A stretch of 64,000 nt of DNA, taken from assembly GCF_050632395.1 (NCBI RefSeq), contig NZ_CP192600.1, forward strand, positions 1,302,001-1,366,000. Direction: 5' to 3'. Source of the DNA: JAUYQR01 sp050632395. GTDB lineage: Bacteria; Pseudomonadota; Alphaproteobacteria; Rhodobacterales; Rhodobacteraceae. Of this stretch, positions 49,166-57,778 are shown one piece after another. Made by a program: the position numbers and the translations under genes. Position 1 is the stretch's first letter, and every line of letters begins with the position of its first letter. A model generated the notes under the pieces. That model made no database searches, was not told the origin of the DNA, and saw nothing but the letters and a program-made list of their open reading frames with translations.

Positions 49166-50206
49166 ATGCAAAAGCTTCGCCTTGGAAAGACCGGCCTGAC
49201 GGTTTCCGAACTTTGCCTTGGAACGATGACATGGGGCAGCCAGAACACCGAAGGCGAGGGCCATGCCCAGGCGGATGCGGCCGTGGACCGGGGGATCACC
49301 TTCTGGGACACAGCCGAGATGTATCCGACCAACCCGGTGAAGGCCGAGACGGTCGGCGGCACCGAAGCGATCATCGGGACGTGGCTTGCGTCGCGCGGCG
49401 GACGGGAGCGGTTGCAGATCGCCACAAAGATCACCGGCAAGGGTGCGATCGTGCGGCCCGGCCAGCCGATCAGCGGGGCCACGATGCGCGCGGCGGTGGA
49501 AGGCTCGCTGCGGCGGTTGCAGACCGACTACATCGACCTTTACCAGCTGCACTGGCCGAACCGGGGCAGCTATCATTTCCGCCAGATGTGGACCTATGCC
49601 CCGACCGCAACCGACAAGGCGGCTGAAACCGAGCAGATGACGGATGTGCTGACCACGGCGCAGGCGCTGGTTGCGGAAGGCAAGATCCGCGCCATCGGCC
49701 TTTCGAACGAAAGCGTCTGGGGGGCCGCGCGCTGGTTGCATCTGGCCGAAACGCTGGGGTTGCCGGTGATGGGAAGCGTGCAGAACGAATATTCGCTGCT
49801 GTGCCGCCAGTTCGACACCGACTGGTCGGAGTTCAGCGTGGCGGAGGACATGTCGCTGCTGGCGTTCTCGCCTTTGGCCTGTGGGTTGCTGTCGGGGAAA
49901 TATGCGGGCGGGGTGGTGCCTGCGGGGACGCGGCGCACCTTCACGCCAGACCTTGGGGGGCGGATGACTGCGCGTGTGTTCCCGGCGGTGGCGGCGTATC
50001 TCGACGTGGCAGCGCGGCATGGGCTGGACCCGTGCCAGATGGCGATTGCCTTCTGTCGCAGCCGGCCGTTCACGACGATCCCGATCATCGGAGCGACGTC
50101 GCTGGCGCAACTGGAGGTGAACATGGATGCCGCCGGTCTGGTGCTGGGGGCCGAGGTGCTGGCCGACATTGCGGAAACCCACCGAGCCTTCCCTGCGCCC
50201 TACTGA
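49166..50206 (+). CDS. Aldo/keto reductase
   Basis: 346-residue NADPH-dependent oxidoreductase of the AKR fold. Catalytic residues are seen in GITFWDTAEMY (Asp, Tyr), TKITGK (Lys) and LYQLHWPN (His). Near the end CRSRPFTTIPIIGATSLAQLEVNMDA holds the cofactor site. It resembles E. coli Tas. ATG 49166 follows CACGGAG by five bases. Substrate unknown. Confidence 0.9.
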   Translation: MQKLRLGKTGLTVSELCLGTMTWGSQNTEGEGHAQADAAVDRGITFWDTAEMYPTNPVKAETVGGTEAIIGTWLASRGGRERLQIATKITGKGAIVRPGQPISGATMRAAVEGSLRRLQTDYIDLYQLHWPNRGSYHFRQMWTYAPTATDKAAETEQMTDVLTTAQALVAEGKIRAIGLSNESVWGAARWLHLAETLGLPVMGSVQNEYSLLCRQFDTDWSEFSVAEDMSLLAFSPLACGLLSGKYAGGVVPAGTRRTFTPDLGGRMTARVFPAVAAYLDVAARHGLDPCQMAIAFCRSRPFTTIPIIGATSLAQLEVNMDAAGLVLGAEVLADIAETHRAFPAPY

Positions 50207-50263
50207 CAGTGCTTGCAGCGGGCGGGGGTTCAAGGCACTCCTGTCCGCAACCCCGGAGGGCTG

Positions 50264-50770
50264 ATGCAACGCTTGATACCTGTCTTGATGGCTGCCTGTC
50301 TGGCGCTGGCCGGGTGCCAGACCGGGACGACTGCGACGGACGAACCGGTGGCCAACGCGATCACCGGCGGCGAGATCGAGGTGACCGCGCTGGACGACGC
50401 CGCGCCCGCAGCGACGGCGAGCGAGGCGGTTGCGGCGGAAGCGGTGCCCGACGCGGCGGAGCCTGCGGAGGCGGTGACGCCTGACCCGGTTGCCAGCGAA
50501 GCGGCACCGGTGGCGGAGCCGGAAGCCCTGAAATCAGAGGCGCAACTGGCCTGCGACAAGAAGGGCGGGCGCTGGACGCAGCTTGGCACGTCGAACACGC
50601 ACACCTGTGTTCGGGTGACGAAGGATTCCGGCAAGAGTTGCACCAAGGAGTCGCAATGCGAAAGCCGTTGCCTTGCACGGTCGGGCACCTGCGCGCCGTT
50701 TGATCCGCTTCTGGGGTGCAACGAGATTTTGCAGGACAACGGCGCACGGGTGACCTTGTGCATCGAGTGA
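50264..50770 (+). CDS. Cysteine-rich lipoprotein of unknown function
   Basis: 168 residues. A lipoprotein signal ends in ALAGC (about residue 18). A low-complexity Ala/Glu/Pro region (about 40-90) is followed by a globular C-terminal domain with about eight cysteines (ACDKKGGRWTQ, HTCVRVT, SCTKESQCESRCLARSGTCAP, LGCNEIL), probably disulfide-bonded in the periplasm. It overlaps the next gene by four bases. I do not recognise a named family. Confidence 0.72.
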   Translation: MQRLIPVLMAACLALAGCQTGTTATDEPVANAITGGEIEVTALDDAAPAATASEAVAAEAVPDAAEPAEAVTPDPVASEAAPVAEPEALKSEAQLACDKKGGRWTQLGTSNTHTCVRVTKDSGKSCTKESQCESRCLARSGTCAPFDPLLGCNEILQDNGARVTLCIE

Positions 50771-51261
50771 TCGTGGCGGCTGCGCTGGCGCTGGCCTTGG
50801 GCGGTTGTGATCAGACGGGTCGAGGCGAACTGGCGTTTCGAGATGCCGACGCGCCGATCTATTCGGCAGCGGCGTTTGATCCGGGGCGGCTGGAAGGGCG
50901 CTGGGTGCAGGCGGCAGCGTTTGGCGGCACTGGCACGTCGAAGTGTGGACCGGGCGCGGTTGAGTTTAACCGCAACAAGTCCGGCCTTTCGGTCAGCGGC
51001 CAGCTTTGCCTGCGCGGACGGATGGTGCCGGTTTCGGGCAACCTTGGTGCGCTTGGGCAAGGCAGGCTGACGGTGCCGGGGATGGAGAACTGGTGGGTCC
51101 TGTGGGTGGACAGCGGCTACCGCACGCTGGCTGTGGGCACGCCGTCCGGCGGGTTCGGCTTTGTGCTGGACCGGGGGGAAGTGTCGTCTGACCGGCTGGC
51201 CGCAGCGCGGGAAATCTTTGAATTCAACGGCTACCGGGCGGACGCATTGGGGCCGGTCTGA
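50767..51261 (+). CDS. Lipocalin-like lipoprotein
   Basis: 164 residues from a GTG inside a GTGA overlap. A lipobox ALGGC (about residue 16) is followed by FDPGRLEGRWVQAAAFGG, the lipocalin GxW signature, and a beta-rich body (GRLTVPGMENWWVLWVDSGYRTLAVGTPSGGFGFVLDRG) like the Blc family. It may carry a hydrophobic ligand in the envelope. It is co-translated with the Cys-rich lipoprotein. Confidence 0.75.
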   Translation: MIVAAALALALGGCDQTGRGELAFRDADAPIYSAAAFDPGRLEGRWVQAAAFGGTGTSKCGPGAVEFNRNKSGLSVSGQLCLRGRMVPVSGNLGALGQGRLTVPGMENWWVLWVDSGYRTLAVGTPSGGFGFVLDRGEVSSDRLAAAREIFEFNGYRADALGPV

Positions 51262-51262
51262 C

Positions 51263-52120
51263 CTAGCGCACCTGCTGCAAAAGCCCGGTCAGGTGGCTGA
51301 CCATCTGGCGCGCGCCAACCTCGGCTTCGCGCACCAGCCCGTCGAAATGCTGGGTGATCGTCTCGACCCGGGCGCTGTCGCGGAACGCGAGGTAATGGCG
51401 GCCAAGGTAGATCACCGCCAGCAAAGGGCCAAACACCGTCACCGGGGCAGAAAACACCCGCCGTGCATCAAAAAGGCAGATGCGGAGCGAGGGGTAAAGC
51501 TGGTCGCAAAGCGTGATCAGGCGCTGCAACTGTTCGATGCGGACATCGGCTGGCAAACCTTCATAATAGCCGGTCCCGGTGGCGAAGGCCTTAAGTTCAT
51601 GGACCGGCAGCGCAATCTCGTAATCGGACCGCGCGCCGCGCATCCAGGCGAGGCGGTCCTCGAACGCGCCGAAAGCCTGTTCGGCGGTGCGTCCAAGTTG
51701 CGGTGAGTATTCCCATTCCACCATCGCGCGAGTTTTCAGCATGTCGGGCAGGGTGGCAGGGACATGGCGTATCTTATAGCCCGCAGCCTCGCGGTGCCAG
51801 GCGAAGATCGTCTCGTCGATCAGGGCGCGGGGCGCTTCGGTCATCGTCATCGAGGTGGCGAGAAGGTCGGCGATCGGTTCGGGGCGGGTTGACAGGCCCA
51901 GCAGCCAGTCGGCGCTGACACCGAGGGCACTGGCACAATCGGCCGCCAACTGGGCATTCGGCAGGCGCACGTCATAGGACAGGAGGGCGGAAATGGTGGA
52001 CCTGTCGACCCCGGTCTGCCGGGCAAGGGCAGACTGCGTGACGCCGCGCGCGGCCATCGCCTCCGCCAGGCGGACGCGAAAGATCGTGGAGCGATCGCGT
52101 TTGTCGATTCTTTCAGTCAT
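51263..52120 (-). CDS. XRE-family transcriptional regulator
   Basis: 285 residues. The N-terminal helix-turn-helix (about 16-70) includes RLAEAMAARGVTQSALARQTGVDRSTISALLSYDVRLPNAQLAADCASALGVSADWLLGLS. The C-terminal 190 residues are of no named domain; they contain HREAAGYKIRHVPATLPDMLKT and could be a sensor. It is divergent from a fatty-acid desaturase gene with 74 bp between them, so it may control it. A CAACAA-N10-TTGTTG repeat lies in that gap. Confidence 0.86.
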   Translation of the reverse strand: MTERIDKRDRSTIFRVRLAEAMAARGVTQSALARQTGVDRSTISALLSYDVRLPNAQLAADCASALGVSADWLLGLSTRPEPIADLLATSMTMTEAPRALIDETIFAWHREAAGYKIRHVPATLPDMLKTRAMVEWEYSPQLGRTAEQAFGAFEDRLAWMRGARSDYEIALPVHELKAFATGTGYYEGLPADVRIEQLQRLITLCDQLYPSLRICLFDARRVFSAPVTVFGPLLAVIYLGRHYLAFRDSARVETITQHFDGLVREAEVGARQMVSHLTGLLQQVR

Positions 52121-52134
52121 CTGGTGACTATACA

Positions 52135-52156
52135 CAACAACTGAGGCGTTTTGTTG
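52135..52156. promoter_or_regulatory. Candidate operator in the regulator-desaturase gap
   Basis: CAACAA (52135-52140), ten bases and TTGTTG (52151-52156) form a 6-bp dyad between the divergent XRE and desaturase genes. The spacing (one turn and a half between arms) suits a dimeric HTH protein. Motif alone. Confidence 0.35.
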
Positions 52157-52194
52157 CCAATCTTCCGGATTCTCGTCAGCCTGACCCGGTGCTA

Positions 52195-53220
52195 ATGCTC
52201 GCTTCAAGCGCAACACCCGAGGGTATCTTGAAGTCTGAACGTCCGCCCGTCGAATGGCCAACCCTGATCTTGCTGGTTGCAACCTATTCTGTCTGGATGT
52301 TGGCGACGACGGTGATCTGGGATTTCATGCCGGTGCTGGGGCTGATCGCCGCGACCCTTGCCATCGCGCAGTTTTCATCGCTGCAACACGAGGTGTTGCA
52401 CGGCCATCCGTTCCGGTCGCAGCGGCTTTCGGAAGCGACGGTGTTTCCCGGCCTGACGGTGTTCGTGCCCTATCTGCGGTTCAAGGACCTCCACATCCAG
52501 CACCATTTCGACCCGAACCTGACCGACCCCTACGACGACCCGGAGTCGAACTTTCACGACCCGGCGGAGTGGGCGCGGCGGTCTGGGCTGTCGAAACTGA
52601 TCTACCGGATCAACAATACTTTGGCCGGGCGCATGGCGCTTGGTCCGGCTTTGTCGACTTGGGCCTTGCTGCGCGACGACGCGCGGGCGATCCGGGCCGG
52701 CAATCGGCGGGTGGCGTTTGGCTGGCTGCTGCATGTGCCGGGCGTGGCGCTGGTTGCGGGCTGGCTGTGGGCGGTGGGGTCGATGCCGGTCTGGGCCTAT
52801 CTGCTGGCGGCCTATATGGGCTGGAGCCTTTTGAAGATCCGCACCTTCCTTGAGCACCGCGCGCATGATGCGGCGCGGGCGCGGACGGTGGTCATCGAAA
52901 GCCGGGGGCCGCTATCCCTTCTGTTTTTGAACAACAATTTCCACGCCGTCCACCATTCGCAACCAGGCGTGGCGTGGTATCGGCTGCCCGCGCTGTACCG
53001 GGCGAACCGCGAACATTACCTGCGGCGCAACGACGGCTATGTGTTTCGTAACTATGCCGAGATTTTCCGGCAGTTCCTGTTTCGCGCCAAGGATCCGGTG
53101 CCGCATCCGATCTGGCCGGTGCGCAAGACGGAAGGTGGATCAACCGATGCGGCGGAAGGCCGGAACGTCGGTGGAATTGTCGAAGAACGGAACGCCGGGC
53201 TGTTCGTGCCCGCCGAGTAG
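52195..53220 (+). CDS. Fatty-acid desaturase-type membrane protein
   Basis: 341 residues with four to six membrane helices. It has three histidine clusters of the di-iron membrane desaturase/hydroxylase group: HEVLHGH, HIQHH and NFHAVHHSQPG. Substrates in the family include acyl lipids and carotenoids. The long polar tail (about 290-341) is encoded over the convergent NUDIX gene by 81 bp. The start may be ATG 52195 or GTG 52189. Confidence 0.86.
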   Translation: MLASSATPEGILKSERPPVEWPTLILLVATYSVWMLATTVIWDFMPVLGLIAATLAIAQFSSLQHEVLHGHPFRSQRLSEATVFPGLTVFVPYLRFKDLHIQHHFDPNLTDPYDDPESNFHDPAEWARRSGLSKLIYRINNTLAGRMALGPALSTWALLRDDARAIRAGNRRVAFGWLLHVPGVALVAGWLWAVGSMPVWAYLLAAYMGWSLLKIRTFLEHRAHDAARARTVVIESRGPLSLLFLNNNFHAVHHSQPGVAWYRLPALYRANREHYLRRNDGYVFRNYAEIFRQFLFRAKDPVPHPIWPVRKTEGGSTDAAEGRNVGGIVEERNAGLFVPAE

Positions 53221-53745
53221 GGCCTTGACTTCGGCCAGAACGACCTCGGTGATGAACGGCAGGTCAAGCTGCCGGGCGGGGCCAAGGCCGATCCAGTGCA
53301 GATGCGAAAGCTCGCCCGAGGCGCGCGAGAAATCCTCGGCCTCATGCCCAAGGGCTGCGGCATCCATCAGGAAAAACCGGGCGTCGAAGCGGCGCGGGCG
53401 GCCCGGCGGGGTGATTGCGCGAAACACGAAGCGCATCGACGCGGGCGTGGCGCCAAGGCGGAGGCCGGTCTCTTCCTCCATCTCGCGCAGGGCGGCGCGG
53501 ACAAGGACATCGGGCATCGGGGCGTCGGGTCCGCAAAGCATCGCCAACCTCTCGGCGCATTGACGCGCGAGCATTCCGGGGGTGGGGGAGGCGTGGTCTT
53601 CGGCATCGACCGCACCGCCGGGAAAGACGTATTTCGTCGGCATGAATACCGCGCCTGCGCCACGCTGGCCCATCAGCACCGCCGGGCCGTCCGGCGTCTG
53701 GCGGGTCAGGATGATGGTCGCGGCGGCACGGATCTGGTCGGTCAT
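53140..53745 (-). CDS. NUDIX hydrolase
   Basis: 201-residue pyrophosphohydrolase. The NUDIX box is split: GGAVDAEDHAS and, after an inserted helix, ALREMEEETGL, giving GG-x-(insertion)-REMEEETG. This resembles the NUDT7/8/19 subgroup for CoA or dinucleotide substrates rather than MutT. It overlaps the end of the desaturase gene tail to tail by 81 bp and the DUF983 gene by four bases (ATGA). Confidence 0.88.
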   Translation of the reverse strand: MTDQIRAAATIILTRQTPDGPAVLMGQRGAGAVFMPTKYVFPGGAVDAEDHASPTPGMLARQCAERLAMLCGPDAPMPDVLVRAALREMEEETGLRLGATPASMRFVFRAITPPGRPRRFDARFFLMDAAALGHEAEDFSRASGELSHLHWIGLGPARQLDLPFITEVVLAEVKALLGGHEQPGVPFFDNSTDVPAFRRIG

Positions 53746-54161
53746 GCCTGCGGCTCGCGCTGGCGGCCACCGAAACCGTGCATCCGCTTGGCCCATTGCA
53801 GGGCCACCAGCGCCCCCTTGAGGCGCGGCAGCAGGAACAGCGACAGCGCGACCGTGCCAATCGAGAACACCGAGGCAAGGATCATCGGGTCGGGACGCCA
53901 GCGCACGAAGGCAAACAGCAGGATCGGTGCCAGCAGGTGCCCGACGATCAGGATGGTCAGGTAGGCGGGGCCGTCGTCGGCGCGGTGATGGTGCAGTTCC
54001 TCGCCACACACTGGGCAGCTTTCGCGCACCTTGAGGTAGCCGCGCATCATCGGACCTGCGCCGCAGTTGGGGCATTTGCGCCGCCAGCCGCGCAAGAGCG
54101 CCGGTTTGACCTCGCGTTCGTCGGCGTCCTCTGCGCGCGCAGCCGTAAATGCAGCTGTCAT
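53742..54161 (-). CDS. DUF983 family membrane protein
   Basis: 139 residues. Two CxxC pairs (KCPNCGAGPM, ESCPVCGEEL) form a probable zinc ribbon, followed by HHHRADDGPAYLTILIVGHLLAPILLF and a second helix (ILASVFSIGTVALSLFLL). The Asp-Asp-Gly-Pro-Ala-Tyr block is the DUF983 signature. Function unknown. It is the first gene of the pair with the NUDIX hydrolase. Confidence 0.85.
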   Translation of the reverse strand: MTAAFTAARAEDADEREVKPALLRGWRRKCPNCGAGPMMRGYLKVRESCPVCGEELHHHRADDGPAYLTILIVGHLLAPILLFAFVRWRPDPMILASVFSIGTVALSLFLLPRLKGALVALQWAKRMHGFGGRQREPQA

Positions 54162-54412
54162 GAACCTTGTCCTTCGATACGGAAATGCGACCCCGATCTG
54201 GCCCGATCTGCCCGGCAGGATGCCTACAGCAGTCGTCGGCCGTCGTCGACTCGCTTTGAAGCGTGAACATAAGGGGTCGGCGGCCCGATCTACAGGGTGG
54301 GCGGGGGTGCTGTGTCTTGATGTCGCAAGGCAGCGACGGAAAACCGTCGGACGTCCGTTTGACTAGGCACAGGGTCGGCAAGATGCGGCCGGCCATAACC
54401 CAGGAGATCGAG

Positions 54413-54928
54413 ATGACGGGCAAGTTCAAGACGGGTGCTGCGGCAATCGTGCTGCTTTCGGCGACCATCGGCAGCGCGGCCTTTGCCGATCGCGGCCCGC
54501 GCGGCGGCGACGGGCCGGGCGAGATGATGTTGCAGATGTTCGACACGATCGACGCCGACAAGGACGGCAAGATCACCGAGGCCGAGATCGAGGCGTATCG
54601 CGCGGCAGAGTTCAAGGCAGCGGATACCAATTCCGATGGCGTGCTGAGTGCTGATGAACTGGCGCAAAAGCAGATCGCGCAGATGACGGCCCGCGCGGCC
54701 AATCGGGCGGCGCGGATGATCGAGGAACTGGACGACAACGGCGATGGCAGCCTGTCGGCCGACGAAATGAACCCGAACATGCGCGAACGGCTTTTCTCGC
54801 GGATCGACACCGATGGTGACGGTGCCGTGTCGAAAGACGAGGCGGAGGCGGCGATGGACCACTTCTCCGAAGGTCGCATGCATCGCCGCGGTGACGGTCA
54901 TGGCATGGGCGGCTGGATGAACGACTGA
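54413..54928 (+). CDS. Exported four-EF-hand calcium-binding protein
   Basis: 171 residues with a signal peptide (KFKTGAAAIVLLSATIGSAAFA). Four canonical EF-hand loops, each beginning with Asp and ending with Glu: DADKDGKITEAE, DTNSDGVLSADE, DDNGDGSLSADE and DTDGDGAVSKDE. It should bind Ca2+ in the periplasm. A His/Gly/Met-rich tail (MHRRGDGHGMGGWMND) may bind transition metals. ATG 54413 follows CAGGAGATCGAG. It is in line with the ECF sigma operon. Confidence 0.9.
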   Translation: MTGKFKTGAAAIVLLSATIGSAAFADRGPRGGDGPGEMMLQMFDTIDADKDGKITEAEIEAYRAAEFKAADTNSDGVLSADELAQKQIAQMTARAANRAARMIEELDDNGDGSLSADEMNPNMRERLFSRIDTDGDGAVSKDEAEAAMDHFSEGRMHRRGDGHGMGGWMND

Positions 54929-54972
54929 AAGGGTTTTGCAGCCAGCCGGTTGCCAGCTAAACCTGACGCAGG

Positions 54973-55569
54973 ATGACAATGGCCTTCGACGCGCATGACG
55001 ATACCTCGGACGAGGCGCTGATGATCCTTTACGCAAACGGGGATCGGCTGGCCGCGCTTTTGCTGACCCGGCGGATCACGCCGCGCGTCATGGCCTATGC
55101 CAGCCGTCTTCTGTGTGGCGACCGGGCCGAGGCGGAGGACGTGGCGCAGGAAACCATGCTGCGGCTCTGGCGCGTTGCGCCAGAGTGGCGGCAGGGCGAA
55201 GCGAAGGTCACCACGTGGGCCTACCGGGTGGCGACGAACCTTTGCACCGACAGGTTGCGGTCACGCCAGCGGCGTGGCCGTACCGCGCTTGACGATGCAC
55301 CCGAGGTGCCTGACCCCGGCCTGAGTGAGGTCGAGCGATTGGTGGAAACCGACCGCGCCCGGGCGCTGGAGGCCGCACTGGACCATCTGCCAGAACGGCA
55401 GCGCCAAGCGGTCGTACTGCGACACATCGAGGGGATGTCGAACCCGGACATTGCCGCGATCATGGATCTGGGCGTCGAAGCGGTGGAAAGCCTGACCGCA
55501 CGGGGCAAACGCACATTGGCATCGCTGCTGTCGGGGCAGAAGGATGCGATCGGATATGAGGACCGCTAG
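54973..55569 (+). CDS. ECF-type RNA polymerase sigma factor
   Basis: 198 residues with sigma region 2 (DRAEAEDVAQETMLRLWRVAPEW, YRVATNLCTDRLRSRQRRGR) and region 4 (LPERQRQAVVLRHIEGMSNPDIAAIMDLGVEAVESLTARGKRTL). It lies 44 bases after the EF-hand gene and one base before the putative anti-sigma gene. Its target promoters are not known; it may read its own operon. Confidence 0.92.
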   Translation: MTMAFDAHDDTSDEALMILYANGDRLAALLLTRRITPRVMAYASRLLCGDRAEAEDVAQETMLRLWRVAPEWRQGEAKVTTWAYRVATNLCTDRLRSRQRRGRTALDDAPEVPDPGLSEVERLVETDRARALEAALDHLPERQRQAVVLRHIEGMSNPDIAAIMDLGVEAVESLTARGKRTLASLLSGQKDAIGYEDR

Positions 55570-55570
55570 G

Positions 55571-55909
55571 ATGCAGCATGATGATATCGACGATCTGTTC
55601 GCCGATCTGCGAACGGCCGCTCCGGCACCGTCGGAGGCGCTGATCGACCGGGTTCTGGCCGATGCGCTGCGCGAACAGCCAAAGCCCGCGCCGCTGGCAC
55701 CGCAAAGGACGGTTGACCGCTGGTCGCAACTGATCCGGCGGCTTGGCGGCGTGCCGACACTGGCGGGCGTGACGGCGGCGGTGGTCGGGATGGCGGTCGG
55801 CTATGCCGATCCGACGATGGTGGATGCCTTGGCGGGAGGGCTTTCCAGCTATTCCATCGGCGATGCCGACCTGTTCCCGGCGGCAGATTTTCTTGTGACG
55901 GAAGGCTGA
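55571..55909 (+). CDS. Small membrane protein, candidate anti-sigma factor
   Basis: 112 residues. The cytoplasmic N-terminal part (DDIDDLFADLRTAAPAPSEALIDRVLADALREQPKP) resembles the short helical sigma-binding region of anti-sigma factors. One membrane helix (LAGVTAAVVGMAVGYA, about 75-90) follows. It is co-transcribed after the sigma factor and lies three bases before the CpxP-like gene. An anti-sigma role is inferred from position and layout. Confidence 0.68.
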   Translation: MQHDDIDDLFADLRTAAPAPSEALIDRVLADALREQPKPAPLAPQRTVDRWSQLIRRLGGVPTLAGVTAAVVGMAVGYADPTMVDALAGGLSSYSIGDADLFPAADFLVTEG

Positions 55910-55912
55910 ACC

Positions 55913-56383
55913 ATGACCGAACCCGAAACGCGCACTGCAACGGCTGGCTGGGTCAAGGTGGTCCTTGCGCTGTCGCTGGCGCTGAACCTTGCGATACTTG
56001 GGATGATGGGCGGGGCCTTCCTGCGTGACGGCCCGCGCGAACGGGGGATGCCGCGCGACCTGTCGTTCGGCCCGTTCAACGAGGCGCTGTCGCGCGAGGA
56101 TCGTCACGCGCTGCGGTCGGCCTTCATGGAGCGTGCGGGCGAGTTCCGCGAGGGCCGCGCCGAGGCGCAGACCGAGTTTAGCACCCTGCTGGCCGCGCTG
56201 CGGGCGGAACCGTTTGACCAGACCGCGCTGAAGGCGGCACTGGGGGCAATCGAGAAACGTAACGCCGACCGGCTGGCGATTGGTCGCGAACTGATCGAAG
56301 GGCGCATCTTCGCGCTGAGCACCGAAGAGCGGCTGGCCTTTGCCGACCGGCTGGACAAGGCGCTGACCCGTGGCCGCCCCTGA
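55913..56383 (+). CDS. Periplasmic heavy-metal sensor-like protein
   Basis: 156 residues with an N-terminal membrane anchor (WVKVVLALSLALNLAILGMMGGAFL, about 13-37) and a helical periplasmic part. REDRHALRSAFMERAGEFREGRAEAQTEFSTLLAALRAEPFD is like the LTxxQ-type repeats of CpxP/Spy/ZraP. It probably senses metal or unfolded proteins and feeds the sigma/anti-sigma pair. Fourth gene of the run. Confidence 0.8.
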   Translation: MTEPETRTATAGWVKVVLALSLALNLAILGMMGGAFLRDGPRERGMPRDLSFGPFNEALSREDRHALRSAFMERAGEFREGRAEAQTEFSTLLAALRAEPFDQTALKAALGAIEKRNADRLAIGRELIEGRIFALSTEERLAFADRLDKALTRGRP

Positions 56384-56389
56384 ACGGCC

Positions 56390-57778
56390 CTAGGCGGCCG
56401 TAAGCCGGAACGTCACCCGGTTGCGGCCGGCAGTCTTGGCATCCAGAAGCGCAAGATCGGCCTGTTCGATGACACTGTCGACCTGTGGCGCACGGCCCGC
56501 AGCAGGCGCAGACACCGCGACACCGATGGAAACCGTTACGGTCAAGGCTGTGCCAGAGCCAAGCCGCACCGGCATTTCCTTGATCGCGCGGCGCAGCCGT
56601 TCGGCCACCCTGCGCGCCTCGTGCAGGGCGGTGCGCGGGAGGGCGATCAGGAACTCCTCGCCGCCGATCCGGGCCAGCACATCGGTCATCCGCAGGTTCG
56701 AGGTCAGCCGGTTCGCCACCTCGACCAGCACCTGATCGCCGGCGGCATGGCCGAAACGGTCGTTCACCTGCTTGAAGTTGTCGAGATCGACGACCATCAC
56801 CGCAAATTCCTCGCCCTCGGTCGCCGCCTGCGCGGCAATCGCCTCAAGCCGGGGCAGGGCGTAGCGGCGGTTGTGCAGCCCGGTCAGCGGGTCGATCATC
56901 GCCAGACGCAGGTTGTCTTGCACCGACGCGCGCTGCCGGTCGGCGTGACGTTTGCGCCGCAGGAGGCTGCGGACGCGCAAGGCAAGTTCGCGCCCGCTGA
57001 TCTCGGGGTCCACCGCATCGTCGGCGCCAAGGTCGAAGGCCATCGTGGCGCTTTGCTGATCGTCGGGCAGGTTCACCACGCAGACCGCCGAGTGGCGGGT
57101 GAGCGCGTGGCTTTTGAGTTCAGACAGCAGCCTGAGGCTGCCGTTCGCACCGCCGAAATCATCGTTGATGATGAACACGTCCGGGGCAGAGTGGCCATCC
57201 TCGGCCATCGCGACATCGGCGAGCGCCTGGGTGCGCGACACGATTACAACATGGTCGCGCGTCTGCTGTTGCAGTTCCTGCTGCCAACGGAGCAGCGTGT
57301 CGGGCCGCGAGGCAACCAGCGCGATCGTCGCCCGCGGCTCGAACGTAAGGGCGGGTTCGGCAAGGCCGGCGGGCTGAAGCTGTTCGTTCTGCGAAATGCC
57401 GGCGTCACCGCGCGACCGCAACAGATTGCGCAGCCGCGCCAGCAGGATGGGTTCATGCACCGGTTTGGTCAGCACATCGTCAGCCCCGGCCGCAAAGGCA
57501 TCGACCCGCGCGAGTTCGGCCCGCGCGGCGGTCAGCACGATGACGGGGATATTGCGCGTCTCAGGCGCTGTGCGCAGGCGTTTCAGAACCTCGGCCCCCA
57601 TCATGTCGGGCAGCGACAGGTCCAGCAAGATCAGGTCGGGCTTGTCCGTGCGTGCCATGTGCAGGCACGCTTCGCCGGTTGCCGCAAGCAACGGATCATA
57701 GAACGCCGCCGCGAGCCAGGCGCGGTAGACGATGCGATTTGTCGCTACATCGTCAACAATGAGGATTCGACCGTTCAT
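56390..57778 (-). CDS. pleD: PleD-type diguanylate cyclase response regulator
   Basis: 462 residues: receiver 1 (phospho-acceptor Asp53 in LILLDLSLPDMM, Lys in VLTKPV), a degenerate receiver 2 (about 165-285) and a GGDEF domain. The active site is IGGEEFLIALP, with the inhibitory I-site RMTD correctly five residues before it. It makes c-di-GMP and is probably product-inhibited, as in Caulobacter PleD. The start at 57778 gives MNGRILIVDDVATNRI. Alphaproteobacterial pleD usually lies near divK, which is not seen here. Confidence 0.93.
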   Translation of the reverse strand: MNGRILIVDDVATNRIVYRAWLAAAFYDPLLAATGEACLHMARTDKPDLILLDLSLPDMMGAEVLKRLRTAPETRNIPVIVLTAARAELARVDAFAAGADDVLTKPVHEPILLARLRNLLRSRGDAGISQNEQLQPAGLAEPALTFEPRATIALVASRPDTLLRWQQELQQQTRDHVVIVSRTQALADVAMAEDGHSAPDVFIINDDFGGANGSLRLLSELKSHALTRHSAVCVVNLPDDQQSATMAFDLGADDAVDPEISGRELALRVRSLLRRKRHADRQRASVQDNLRLAMIDPLTGLHNRRYALPRLEAIAAQAATEGEEFAVMVVDLDNFKQVNDRFGHAAGDQVLVEVANRLTSNLRMTDVLARIGGEEFLIALPRTALHEARRVAERLRRAIKEMPVRLGSGTALTVTVSIGVAVSAPAAGRAPQVDSVIEQADLALLDAKTAGRNRVTFRLTAA

